DNA from: Micrasema longulum
Taxonomy: Eukaryota > Arthropoda > Insecta > Trichoptera > Brachycentridae
NCBI GenBank assembly: GCA_022494885.1
Contig: JAGVSM010004499.1
Span: forward strand, 111,828-175,827
Length of the DNA: 64,000 nt
Direction of reading: 5' to 3'
Made by a program: the position numbers and the translations under genes. The notes beneath the pieces are model-generated. The model made no database searches. It worked only from the letters and a program-made list of their open reading frames with translations, and had not been told where the DNA came from. Shown in pieces: positions 10,661 through 21,866 of the stretch (position 1 is the first letter of the stretch; each line of letters opens with the position of its first letter).

Positions 10661-11151
10661 GATATTTTCTTTGTTTTTTCTATTTTATTTCCTAGTTTCT
10701 AGCGTCGTTTGAACGCTTCGTGTCGTGTAGATGAGTGGGTCAGTGGGTGGTAGATGTTCTCGGCACTTAACATCAATTTGACACAAAAGTCGTCGTATTA
10801 TATAATTTTCAATAAAATGCTAAAATCATAATAACGTAATCGATATTAATACCTCCTATGAATGGATCGTTGCGGCATGGGGTCCATTGTGAGATTCTGG
10901 CGTTTCAATAAAACACACAATTACGAAATGAAGCATTAACCCAGAAAACTCGCCAAATAAATAGTATACCTATTCTTGTTGTATAATTGCAGAAGTCGGA
11001 GCCGAAGATCGTAATCTGACTTTTTTGTAGGGCGCTTAATATGGGATTTTTACACCATTGAAATGATAACAGTTTATGCGATATAATGATCAAACAAAGC
11101 TTTTTTTATTACAAACCCGAGTAATCGAGGTATAGAAGAAACGTATATTAG
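10661..11151. other. No gene seen
   Basis: AT-rich spacer with no recognised features. Confidence 0.4.
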
Positions 11152-11835
11152 TACGATAAGCTTAACATATTACAACAGAGATGAAGAACATTTTAAAGAA
11201 GGTAATATGGAAATCTAAGCATCTACAGGGCTTATGACCTGTCATTGGCTGGTTTAAGTAGCCACTTTACACACTGTGTAACATTCACCATTCTGCCCAT
11301 ATTTTAACAATTATATCCCTTCAATTCTTTCATCTGTTGATGTTTGTGAAGTTAAAGAACTGAACCCTTTATTTATGCGGGTTAGATTAATGTAATTGAA
11401 TAATTTCACTTACAAACTAGGCAATGCCTGAAATGTTTATTTTTAAATTATTATACATCTTCATGGACCAGGTGGGTTTATCAACAATATTTTAAGTCTG
11501 TCCAAATTTCCGCAGACAAGGACTGGATAAAACTCCCTGGGGAGCTGTTAATATTAACATATCACAACCTTTCAACAGATGAAAGAATTGAAGGAAAAAA
11601 AATGTTCAAATATGGGCAGAATGGTGAATGTTACACAGTGTGTAAAGTGGTCACTTAAACCAGCCAACGACAGGTCATAAGCCCTGTAGATGTCTAGACT
11701 TCTATATTACCTTCTTTAAAATGTTCACTATCTCTGTTGTAATATGTTAATATTGACAGTTCCCCAGGGAGTTGAATTCAGTCCATGTCTACAAAAAATT
11801 GGACAAACTCAAAATATTGTTAATACGATAAGCTA
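11152..11835. mobile_element. Family A repeat, full palindromic copy with 11-bp target duplication (A4)
   Basis: Module order is X(+) from ttaacatattacaacagaga (11163) through tggctggtttaagtagccac and cacactgtgtaacattcacc; Y with aggcaatgcctga; Z(+) with tcaacaatatttt and ctccctggggag; then X(-) and Z(-), ending aaactcaaaatattgt. TACGATAAGCT occurs at 11152-11162 and again at 11825-11835, immediately outside the element. The element is 662 bp with no open frame. Modules in both orientations plus a duplication longer than is normal for cut-and-paste elements make its class unclear. Confidence 0.85.
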
Positions 11836-12834
11836 AACAATAAGGTCGTACAATGTTTACTAATACCTTAAATACTTTGACTGCAAACATTACTAGAAGA
11901 AAAAAAAACCAACGTTATTGAAGGATATTTATTTATATATCAACGGTTCAAAGAACCTTTTACAATAAAAAGTTTTACAGAAATAATCACAGCAGTGAAT
12001 AATTTATTATGTAATATATAATATGAAATATAACTATTTAATTCAACTAAATAATTAAAACTAAACAAATTAGTAAAATATATTTATTTTTTTAAACTGC
12101 AAAAAAGTAAAAAAGAAACGTACAAATCTAAGACGACAGATAAAAGATAACAATTAAAGTGAGAAAACCTTATGTTCTAAATATAAATATAGCTAATTAA
12201 AATTGATAATAATTTAACATAAACATGAAGTGACTAGTATTTAGCTAGGTAATAATGAAAAAGAAAAATAATGCTACAATAAGATTTTATAAATAATACG
12301 TTTTTTGGATCAATATGAAAGCTAAAAAATCTTAATAACACCTTTATTTTATCAGTTGGTTGGAAGAAGTTGGAATTTGGCAATAAATCCACAAATGCAT
12401 AATTTATAAATAAAGAAATAAACAAAAATACATATCAAAAAAAAAAACAAAGGTAAATTTAATAATATATTTTTAAATAAATTCATTCCTTTTCTAAAAC
12501 ATAACGAGTGAGATTACATTTTAATGCATTTACAGAGTTTGTATTAAAGATATCAAATATTTTTTCGAACTTATTTCCATACCTATGTATTCTGGACATA
12601 GCTGAATAGGTGAATGAAAGAAATATTAAATTTTATTCACATATCTTTATGTTTTGGCAAGAATTACTGCAAGTTATTTTTCACGCTACTCCTCCTTGAG
12701 GACAATAATTATCTACTCTTTTTTCGTATTCCTAGCAAATATTTATCATACTAACTTATTTATTTTACTTCGGCTTAAAATTATCAATTTCAGTATATCT
12801 TTTCTTTTTTGCTCGTTATTTCCTCGTAACTTAG
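11836..12834. other. No gene seen; very AT-rich
   Basis: Long AT-rich tract with A-runs (for example 12440) and no recognisable domain on either strand. Confidence 0.45.
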
Positions 12835-13085
12835 GATCGGTCTCGTGGTGCAATGATCAACGCGTTTGCCTACCGTGCAAGAGATCTCGGGTTCGATTAC
12901 CGACATGGTTGATTTGAAATATTTATTTAAAAGGGCGTTTTCACACTAGATAGTCCCGGGGGGGGGGACTCGATTATGATGGGAAGGTAAAGACGTCATA
13001 CCTTCATCTTGACGGTATAGTTGAAGATAAATTCTCTACAGCGATCTCGTCTGTCGCAATCCTGATCTGGGCCTCGTTTACAATA
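12835..13085 (+). repeat. tRNA-derived SINE
   Basis: An A-box-like region (cgtggtgcaatgatcaacgc) is followed by a clear B box GGTTCGATTAC at about 12891, then atggttgatttgaaatattt and aaaagggcgttttcacac, then a G run and ggactcgattatgatggg. The same order of blocks occurs at 31165-31505 and, inverted, at 55250-55430. The internal RNA polymerase III promoter elements would lie in the head. Individual activity cannot be judged. Confidence 0.7.
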
Positions 13086-13440
13086 AGAATTTAAATTTAT
13101 CTTCAATTTTATCTACAAAGTAAAATTAAGTTTTCTGTATAAAAAGAAGAATATGCATAGATTTTTTTTTTCTAAACATACTCAACTATTTTTTTTATTT
13201 TTATTTATTTATAAAGCATATAACACAAAGTATTTTTCAAGTAACAGTATTTTACAACAACTCGATTCGGGACATAAATAATATTAACATTAAAAAAATA
13301 ACACATATTGAGAATAACAAAGAAACAAAGCAAGTTTAGCACCTTTATAACTAAATATAGCACAACAATATATACGCCAAAAACCTTTTCTTACACGAGC
13401 AGAATAAATATATTAAAAAAACGATTTTTAGAATAAAAAA
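13086..13440. other. No gene seen
   Basis: AT-rich, with a minus-strand-type poly(T)/TTTATTTATTTAT run near 13183-13212 that may be a LINE tail. Confidence 0.4.
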
Positions 13441-13626
13441 AGTAATGAATCTACTAAGGGAGGTAAGGTCATTGACATCACATGCCATGCAGATGATGCT
13501 GCCATAGTGATGATGAGAACATATCCATCTCAGTTAGTAAACATCTGGATGCCTAAGAAATGTCATGGCAATTATAGGTGTAAGAAATGTCGTGTCAATT
13601 ATAGGTTACCGACGAAGATACTTTAA
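13441..13626 (+). pseudogene. Reverse transcriptase core fragment with HADD
   Basis: The frame including 13468-13626 reads VIDITCHADDAAIVMMRTYP then SQLVNIWM. This resembles the RT palm motif 'itcYADDAaiva' of non-LTR elements, with the catalytic-box tyrosine replaced by histidine. Downstream, a 27-bp unit (13555-13581 and 13582-13608) is tandemly duplicated in frame. The fragment is about 60 residues long, with no detectable upstream fingers or downstream thumb. It is a dead retroelement piece; the element family is not determined. Confidence 0.55.
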
Positions 13627-14935
13627 ATGTTCGTGCAAATAGACTCATTTTCGTACACAAATATCGGTTTTTCTTTATAGACAGTCGAAGATAACTATGT
13701 TAACTTCCCATTGTAATCGGGGCCGTATGTTGTCTTTATTCGTTTCCTCTTCGAGTCTAATGGCCGAAAACTAAAGGGCACGCGTTGAAAAAAACCGTTC
13801 TTGTACTTAAAGATATAATACAATCATTTCAACAAAGGCATTGGTGATTCGATTCGAATTAATTTGACAGTAAAATACCCCATTAGTTACATTACTGGCA
13901 ACTCTTGTCTTTTAATAAAACTTGTAATTTCTGTCATTTGACAGAACAATGAAAGTAGGCACAATATTATGGACAATATTTACAATATATAACTATTATT
14001 ATGGTGTTTTAGTGAAGGTCATCTAGTGCGCTTATTGCCTCTGCGCTGCGCTCATAGGAAGGAGGAACGGCACCCATAACGACTGCCTAGCATTGTACAT
14101 TATTTATTTATTTAATCTTTACTAGATCAGTTCATAAATAAACATATTATTTATTGTTGTCTAATTTAAATAATACTTCGGTCTGACCACTATATTATAA
14201 CGTAAGTATTCCATGCATAATCACATAATTTTCCTCGTTTAGAGAACATACTATTTGCGTTCATAAAAAAAAATAGTAGTAATATTTATTCATATGTACT
14301 GTCGTGGATTGGCATTAATTTTGTTTTTATTTCCGGTTCCATTGTTAGCGCCCAGTTTCACCTGCTGTCTTCGGACGTATGGTATACAAATATGATAAAT
14401 CATTTTGAAAACAACACAAAAAATTTCATTCTGACAATCTTTCTTTCAAAAATACCAAATCGGTTCAGTTTAGAGTGCGGAAAACGGCTCAGCCAAACGT
14501 CGATATTAGTTAAGCAAAATTAGTCCGACTTACAGTTCTTTTTCCGACGTGTACATTCCATTTCCATACAGTGTACATTAGGCTGGATCGTTTTCGTTTT
14601 TTTGAGATTTTCGAAATGCCCATATTCGGGAAAGATGTTCTATAAACACAATCTGATACGTGTAATTATCATTTTAATATTCTTATTCTAAGTATGCAAA
14701 AAAGAAGGGAAAAAAACATAAATGAAAGTAGTTTAAAAATTGAAATCAAAGTTAAAAAGTTATTTTTAAAAGTTTGTTTATCTATTACTAACGTATTTAT
14801 TTAAATGGAAATAATAAAAAAGTTATTAAAAGGTAAGAATTAAAATAAATAAGAATAAAAAAGACATGCTCGAATGCAAAAAAAAACATTTTCAAAAAGG
14901 AAATACATATTTTACTTGTATTTTTATCATAGAAC
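13627..14935. other. No gene seen
   Basis: AT-rich spacer; multiple stops on both strands and no recognised repeats. Confidence 0.4.
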
Positions 14936-15072
14936 TAAGATTAGATATAATAATAATAAACCTAATATGGAAACTTCACTGGTCCATTAGAATTAAGTTT
15001 AAATGTATACACTATGTAATTTTACTGTATGTTTCCTCAATAAAAGAAAATAAAAATAAAAATAAAATTTAA
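14936..15072 (+). mobile_element. LINE 3' end (cttcactggtccatt family)
   Basis: aatatggaaacttcactggt and ccattagaattaagt, then ctgtatgtttcctcaataaa and a (AAATA)n tail. Essentially the same sequence occurs at 49404-49520, and the tail segment also at 28020-28070. The AATAAA followed by an A-rich microsatellite is typical of LINE 3' termini; no coding part is attached. Confidence 0.7.
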
Positions 15073-15838
15073 AAATCTAAGAGAAGTACACAAAAATTTT
15101 TAAATTACCCAGTTTTGTATTGTTTTTTTGTCTCAAATACAGACATGTTATTTTATTTTATATAACGTGACTCTTATATAAATATTTATTACTTACTAGA
15201 ACTAAAAAAATACGATAAGTATTTTCACCTTCTATGGACACAATACTAGTAGCGAATTGTATATTTTTATTCAACGCTATAGTACGTACATTGTACATTA
15301 TCATAAACAATTGGCACAAAGGAGGTGATGATGCAAACCAAGTGTAAAATGAACCAAATGTGTAACGATTTACATAATGCACTTAGTTTCAAATTTGTCA
15401 AATAAGGTTTTCTCTTTCTTTCCATTTCTAAAATGATACCGCGAGTATGATAATAGTAGATGGTGAGCCGAACGGGCACCAGTCGCCAGTCGCCAGTCGC
15501 TAGTTCCTAGCTGCCAGTTGCCACAGGTCGAACGGACACGTCGTTTCTTCTAGAATAATATACAGAAATAAGGTCCGACGATAAATTTATGCCCATAAAG
15601 TCTGTATAAGGCGTTATTGGTACAAACAACAATCTTAGGATTACAAAAGATGCGGAAAAAGTATCATGGGAACAATAATGTCAGGCATTATGAGAAGTCT
15701 TCGTGCTCCTTTGTCTCCACTGAAGTACGAAATGAGGAAATACTACCATCGATCAGATCGTTAATCTTTCGTCATTTTTCTAAACTTATTCGTTTCTTTC
15801 TGACGATACTTTTCGCCAACAGTTAAAATACAAGCAAT
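15073..15838. other. No gene seen; short cgccagt repeats
   Basis: Around 15478-15530 there are degenerate direct repeats of agtcgcc / agttgcc. The rest is AT-rich with no recognised features. Confidence 0.4.
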
Positions 15839-15840
15839 CA

Positions 15841-16000
15841 CTAGCACAAACCTCTAAATCTCTTAATCTGTCTTCATTGGAGAAACGTATATCTGAAATG
15901 GACCTTATATGCATTTTCAAAACACTTAATGCTATAAGTGATGTCGCATCTCTGTTGCAATTGATTTCTTTTCACGTTCCCAACCATGGGGACCTGTCAC
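15841..16000 (+). pseudogene. Jockey/CR1-like LINE C-terminal fragment
   Basis: Translation gives SLEKRISEMDLICIFKTLNA then ISDVASLLQLISFHVPN. This matches the conserved 'sLe-RR---dl-flfklLnG-iD-p-LL--i-f-vP' segment downstream of the RT domain in jockey-like elements; compare IDVPSLLGQVKFNIP at about 20.2 kb in this window. Homology stops abruptly at about 16000, where sequence related to the TIR element at 5338 begins. The fragment is truncated at both ends. Confidence 0.7.
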
Positions 16001-16132
16001 CAGTAACTCAATCACAAATAAATAAACTGCTAAGTGCTCAAAAACATGCCAAGCATTTGAGCGATCACAATGAACAAAAATAAACATGCTTAGGTTATCG
16101 CAATCATAAGTCAACGCTCGTGTCGGTTTCAA
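15999..16132 (+). mobile_element. Partial copy of the 5338-5912 TIR element
   Basis: agtaactcaatcacaaataa, aaaaacatgccaagcatttg, agcgatcacaatgaacaa and caacgctcgtgtcggttt align in order to 5336-5490. Only the left end is present, directly joined to a LINE fragment, implying insertion into the LINE followed by truncation. Confidence 0.7.
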
Positions 16133-16955
16133 ACCCTTCACAAAACATGAAATTTCACAAAAATTGCCCAGGCACATTTAAGTTATTGATTACAGCGAGC
16201 TTTTTAAATTCGGGAAATCACTAAATTCTACACATGTTGTCCCAGCAGGAATTCGTTTGATTACCTAATCTTCAAGCGTCCAAAAGATCGAACGATTGAA
16301 GATCCGGTGTTTACATGCTAGATGCCCCGATACTGTGCAATATCCATACCGACTATACTGTACAGTAAAGTGTCGGTGCTCCTGAGGCTACCACGACATT
16401 CCGCGAACCCAACCCGACCTACCATAACCCAACCCGACCCAACCTAACCTAGCCAACTAGCGAAGGTCCGAGCAGCGCCAGCGCCCATACTAGACCGAAA
16501 CGGCAGAGTAAAGTAAAGCGTAAAGTGTTCCGATGATATTACCTGTAAGGAAGAAATGGGGAAGACATAACGTTGTTACTGCGGCCGCGCTAAGTACTCG
16601 GCATACAATATACCATGAGTACACCGGCGCTCTCGATTTTCCAACGTAAAATCCTGATTATTCACTTTCTATTTTGCTAAGATAAGATTTCAACATTTTA
16701 GTTTTTGAATAAGGTAATAAATTGAATAAGCAGTCACTAATTGACTTATTGACTTGCGACATTCCTCCAATCAAATTCAAATTCTATTTTCTTTAAAAAT
16801 ATATTTCGATATCAAAGAATCAATTATTGATATAAATTTAAAGTGGAAACAGCAGATTGAAAATATTACAAATGAACTTAAAAGACTAACGTGTATATTT
16901 CAAACCAATTCGTAATATAATTAACGTAAAAGTTATTTTAAAGATTTATTTTGCA
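16133..16955. other. No gene seen; degenerate AACCY tract
   Basis: Contains a cytosine-rich tract at about 16400-16450 (cataacccaacccgacccaa then cctaacctag) resembling degenerate arthropod telomere repeat. A GC-rich patch runs to about 16500 and a NotI-type gcggccgc lies at about 16580. The rest is AT-rich. Confidence 0.45.
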
Positions 16956-17700
16956 TTGTGCCAATCAATTTTTGAGTACGGCGTAATCGGATGGGGTGGT
17001 GCAAATGACACCGTTTTAATGGTGTTAAAATAATACTCAGTCTCGATACAGACATCTACTGAAGAAATATTCCACAAATCACAACTTATGACATCAAAGC
17101 AATTATAATATACTAAAACAATACTCGCTTACAGATTTAAAAACTACTTTTACTCAAATGTAAGACATAATCCCTACAATACATGACATACAAATAATAT
17201 AATCACTAGATCCTTAACAATCAATACCACATTCGGACAAAGGGATTTTGAGTATTATTTAATTAAAATCTATAACCTACTTCCACTATCTATTAAAACA
17301 GTTATTAACCAGAAAATGTTCAAAAAGGCTATAAAAAAATGGACAGTGGAGCTAGGTAGAAGTAAAATGGATTTTCTCATTCGCACAAACCAATATTGAA
17401 TCAACTGCTCCACAAGTGTATAGCTAATGTTATGTTTTTGTTCTTTCATTGTGCGTTTTGTAATATAAATAATACAGATGTACATACATTAATTATAAAC
17501 ATAAATACGGGGTGTTTAAAACTGTCTGATCATGTTGTTAACTATCTCAGATTTTTAAGTCAGTCTTCTTTGTTTGTTCTCACATGTAAAAATATATATT
17601 TTTTAAATATATTGTTGAGTGTCCTCGGCACGGTGAGGTCATATTGTTTTTATTATTAAATATAGTTTATAATAGAAAAAATATGAATAAATAAATTGAA
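16956..17700 (+). pseudogene. CR1/jockey-like LINE C-terminus and 3' UTR
   Basis: One frame reads LCQSIFEYGVIGWGGANDTV. A second, from about 17210 to the stop at 17397-17399, reads TTFGQRDFEYYLIKIYNLLP LSIKTVINQKMFKKAIKKW. These correspond to the 'SiieYGi-aWG' and 'tt-GqrsF-y-g-klyN-LP---k---n---FKk-lk-w' blocks at the C-terminus of many insect LINEs. Stops and frame changes between the blocks show it is dead. The following AT-rich 300 bp, ending in ATAAATAAATTGAATTC-like sequence, is the likely 3' UTR. The reverse-strand open frame here is a shadow. Confidence 0.75.
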
Positions 17701-18574
17701 TTCTAATTGATTATACTCAATTGGATTCTATTGTCTGAGAAATTGTTTCAATTTATAAGGTACTGGTTATTAGATAATTAAAAAAAAAAACATTGACACC
17801 CATCTGGCCGTGCGGTTACAAGAGATCTTAGCAAAGGTTTTCCTGTAATTTGAATTATTTTATACCAAAAACAGGTACGACTTTTGCTCGGAGAACTTTC
17901 TCTTTTGTGGCCCCAAGGGTGTTCTTCAGTGTCCCGGATGAACATATGAAGTTCCAATTTTAGGAGAAGTGTACAAGTTTGTCTAAGGGAATATATACTA
18001 TTAAGCGTTTTATCCCGATGTTCATTAAATTTAAGAAGCGTGAGATGCTTAACGTTCATTTTTAAAATTAAAGAAGGGTAATTAGGTTAATAGATAAAAT
18101 AAACGAAGCAGAAATTCCATTAAATATGGGTGGAAATCTGTGTGGAATGCAATTCTACTAATATAGTAAATAATTAAATCAACGTTTTTTAGGTCCTATC
18201 ACAGAAATGTAAATAACTACTCAAGTAAAAATAAAACAGGATTATATTGTAAAAAAAGTTAAGAAGAAATTCAAGATCAAATGAATTTACATAATAACCG
18301 AATGTCACAAAAAGAATAAAAGGTTGCCAAACGTATTTTAAAAATTTACCTTGAATTACAGATTTCCTTGTACCTATTCTTATATTCCAAAAAAGTCTAG
18401 TTGTGAAATTCAAGCAGAATTCCCACGAAACGTTTATTGAACTTTTGGAGGTTATTTAGCGGAGACATCATTCTTCTTACTGCACAGGGCACTGGAGCAG
18501 ATCATCGGTCATATATCGAGCATGGAGATGAAATAATTCGTTAATCAGATTCTTCGGATACTCATTGCTTCTTA
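17701..18574. other. No gene seen
   Basis: AT-rich; a slightly GC-richer patch at 17795-17950 (ccatctggccgtgcggttac, gtggccccaagggtgttc) has no recognised protein or repeat match. Confidence 0.35.
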
Positions 18575-19205
18575 TTGTAAGATAATTTTTTTTATTTTTA
18601 TTTTATTAGGGAAATCAACAGTTCTACATACATATTTTAGTAAACAAACAGATATAGTGTATAAACTCAGAACTAATAACAGATTTCCACATAGTATACA
18701 AAGTTAGTAAAGAAAATATATATTACATATCAAATAAATACATACAATTTATACATATGAAAATGTTATTTTCATGTACTCAATAATCAAAGATTTTTTA
18801 AATATTAATTTAAGAACATTAAGTTACTGTAAATTGGGCGGGATAAGGACAAGAATGCTTGAAGAGAGGATAAGGAGGGGAGGGGAGGGGAGATGTACAT
18901 ATTTATTATTATAATGTCTACTAAGTTACATAATACATTTTTAGTTTAAATTTTAAATCTGACAGAGTGATGTTTGTATAATCTATATTTTTAAATTTTG
19001 TATTGTACATTGAAAAAGTCCTACGAAAAAAAGCATTTTTAACATACGATGTTTTACTTGTTGGTACATGAAACAGGTGGTACCGTCTACAAATCCTGGC
19101 TGGCACATGTATTGTTATTAAACCAAGTTTATTAACGATCGCCGAATCACAATCAGAGAAGTCCCTGATGATGTTGGCCTATCGGTTGGCTCATGCCATG
19201 AAATT
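18575..19205 (-). pseudogene. Jockey-like LINE C-terminus and 3' UTR
   Basis: The reverse-strand frame reads NIIRDFSDCDSAIVNKLGLI TIHVPARICRRYHLFHVPTS and continues KTSYVKNAFFRRTFSMYN. This matches the conserved 'iD-p-ll--i-l-vP-r--R----F-vP--rt-y---a--rR----N' block of jockey-like LINEs. It stops at about 18921, followed by a 3' UTR to a terminal ATTTTTATTTTATTAG-type tail at 18580-18610. The RT domain is missing. Confidence 0.75.
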
Positions 19206-19935
19206 TGATGAAAATGAAATGCCATGAAAACAGGACAAGACTCCAAACTACATTCAATTTGCCGATACCTAACGGACTAACTCTAGATTTTTTTTTCTTT
19301 GAAGCGTGTCATTATTATAATACAATTCTCTCCGGTCGCGCAGACATTTTTTATCTCTCCTATATGATATATAGAAGATTCCTTATAGATAGTACGCCTT
19401 TTTAGCTATACGATGTCAGTAATTATGTATGTTCATTATTACTATGTTTTGTACCTTCTACAATATTTTTATGCAACTGTTTTTTAATTGTATTTATTAA
19501 CAAACTCACACTCGAAAGGTTCCGGATGCGTTTCCGATAAGAACACAAGAATTAAGCGCGGTTTTTCTCAAACCCAGGTGATCTGTGCTGTAATTCACCA
19601 CTGTAATTTGGCCTCCTGGCCTGTTGTGGCGCAAAAGAAGAATACACCTGCCAAGATTTTGAGTGGGTGGACGCTTATTGATTATTTCCTTTTTTCGTTT
19701 TACCTCTTTAGTGTCTACTCGCGGGTGAAAATTTCGCTAAAGGAAATCGAGTGGAGATTAGACGGCCTCATGATGTACTGGTTCGTGCGTTTACCTGCCA
19801 GTTGATAAATGTACTTTTGCTGTGGTGTGAAAACGGTTAATAGGCTCAATTATTTTAAAGACGTCAAAAACTTGTGCTAACTCTTATTTATTTACTGACG
19901 GACATTGTCCATTTGTGCAATTTATAGGATTTAAA
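19206..19935. other. No gene seen
   Basis: A 105-codon open frame (19488-19805) has no recognisable motif and no codon bias. AT-rich flanks. Confidence 0.35.
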
Positions 19936-20017
19936 TATTGCAATAAAAGAATAGTTTAAAAAATAAATAAAAAAGAAAAAAACCATTGACAAACATAAGG
20001 GACATTGAGACTAGATC

Positions 20018-20730
20018 TGGACTATTTATTTAGTGCTCGTTTAAATCCCTGTAAACTTAAACCAAAAACGTTCAGATCTTGTCTCGAGTTAACAATACGA
20101 CAAAGACGGGTCATTGGAGAATTAAGGCTATAGATTGTTCTATGCTGATCGATGAATAGTACATCATTGTTTCTCAACCTACGAGTCGGGATATTGAATT
20201 TTACTTGTCCCAGTAATGATGGAACATCGATTATACCATTTAGTATGCCAAACATATATATGGAATCAATATTAGTTCTACGTTTTTGTAGACTAGAAAT
20301 ATTTAACATAGACATATGAATAATTACATCTCTCTAAGCCCAAGCATCCTCGCTACTTTTCGAAACGAGCGATGTTAGACTGAGTCAATGTGATTTATGC
20401 GATTCACATAGAATGGAGACCAGACCACTATTCTAGGAGTCATATTCAGAAGAGGGCGAACAGTTGAGCAATAAAGAGTTTTGATTGTACGGACATTAGT
20501 AAAATTAGAGGATATTATGTTAATGAATCCAAGTAATTTCAGTGATTTATTTACTGCATTATCTATATGCTCGTTGTATGTCAGTTTATAGTCCAAAACA
20601 ACTCCTAACTCTCCGATGGACTTAACTACATCAATTTTGGAGTTTTCTATTAGTACTCGAAGGAAATCGGTTGTTTTGTTAATTGAAATGACATTATGCA
20701 TTATTATGACATTACATGATACGTACAAAC
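20018..20730 (-). pseudogene. Jockey-like LINE RT C-terminal region
   Basis: On the reverse strand 20728-20375 encodes IGELGVVLDYKLTYNEHIDN, then KLLGFINIISSNFTN and TLYCSTVRPLL...VVWSPFYVN. In a different frame, 20315-20022 encodes the SLQKRRTNIDSIYMFGILNG / IDVPSLLGQVKFNIPTRRLR block and ends FGLSLQGFKRALNK. Together these are the post-RT region of a jockey/CR1-like LINE. The frame change between about 20320 and 20375 and the missing catalytic domain make it a pseudogene. This is the longest jockey-like copy in the window. Confidence 0.85.
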
Positions 20731-21231
20731 ATGAAAAAGATTAGGACGTCATAACATTTCAAGAAATATTTTAACGACCAGGGAGACAGGAAGATCCCGG
20801 GTCTAAAGAAAAATTGTGAAATGCGAAATAACTCGACACTCGTCATCGCACTACGGTGCGTGTGGCGCTCGATACGTGTACCCACCCTGCTTGGAGTAGA
20901 TAGTTAGGTACTAATTACAACACCTGCCATTGACATACTTTAGTACATTATTAATCTGTTCCGTTTCCACTTTCATCTCCGCTCTCCGCTCTCTACTCTC
21001 TCTCCCATTACCCGATCTTCATCTTCCCTCACTTCGTGAAATATCTGAATATACTGATAACGCAACATGCGTATTATTGTATCGGAATATTGTTTTTGTG
21101 ATCTTCTTAATATTCTTTTTTTATTTGGCTTGTCAATTTAAATATTACATAAAACTAAAAATAATCGAAATAAGTATACCTACCTTACTAAAGTTTATGT
21201 TTAATTCTACAAAATATATTATTTATTCAAC
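20731..21231. other. No gene seen
   Basis: Mixed composition; a GC-richer patch at 20780-20910. The open frame from 20930 runs into the family A element and is not credible as a gene. Confidence 0.4.
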
Positions 21232-21480
21232 AATGTTTGAGTATGTCCAAATGCTTGCAGACTGGCTGGATTTCCTCCCTAGGGAGTTATTCATATTTAA
21301 TTTTCTTTCAACAGGGAGGAAAAATATTTTTGAGAAGGGAATATAGAAGTCCAGGCAGTTACAGGGCTTAAGACCTGTCATTGGCTGGTTTAAGTGGCCA
21401 CTTTACACACTGTGTAACATTCACCATTCTGCTCATGTTTGAACATCCACATTTCCTCAACTATTCCGTCTGTTGACTTT
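21232..21480 (+). mobile_element. Family A repeat (A5)
   Basis: Z module (caacaatgtttgagtatgtc, ctccctagggag) followed by X module (atagaagtccaggcagttac, gacctgtcattggctggttt, aagtggccactttacacact, gtgtaacattcaccattctg). It stops at gtctgttgacttttg, where the four-copy direct repeat region begins. Confidence 0.8.
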
Positions 21481-21489
21481 TGTCCCACC

Positions 21490-21866
21490 ACGTCTTGCAG
21501 CTACAGAGCGCATGGACGGTTGGGATTCTTGTTCCTCGTCTCCAATTATGATATACAGGAGCTAGATTACAGCACGTCTTGCAGCTACTGAGCGCATGGA
21601 CAATAAGAAATCTAGCCCCTATTTACATTTTTTATTTTTTATTTGACAATAAAGTTAAGAGATTTAAAAAAAATATACAACAAACAAATTTATAAAAATG
21701 GAAGTTAGATAAAAACAAGTCTTGCAGCTACTGAGCGCATGGACGGTTGGAATTCTAGACCTCATTAACTAAATTTGTATATTTGATAGTTGATAACATT
21801 TACCTATTGAAGCTAGATTACTAATAGTTTGGCAGCTACAAAGTGCATGGACGAGTGAAATTCTGG
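21490..21866 (+). repeat. Four irregularly spaced 35-bp direct repeats
   Basis: The unit cttgcagctactgagcgcat followed by ggacggttggaattct occurs at about 21492, 21571, 21719 and 21827 with spacings of roughly 80, 148 and 108 bp. A second shared motif, agctagattac, precedes two of the copies. The intervening sequence is not conserved, so this is not a simple tandem array. No coding sequence; role unknown. Confidence 0.85.

Noticed and set aside
20930..21346. 138-codon frame on the + strand
   Set aside because: Its second half runs through the conserved non-coding family A modules; hydrophobic residues arise from T-rich sequence.
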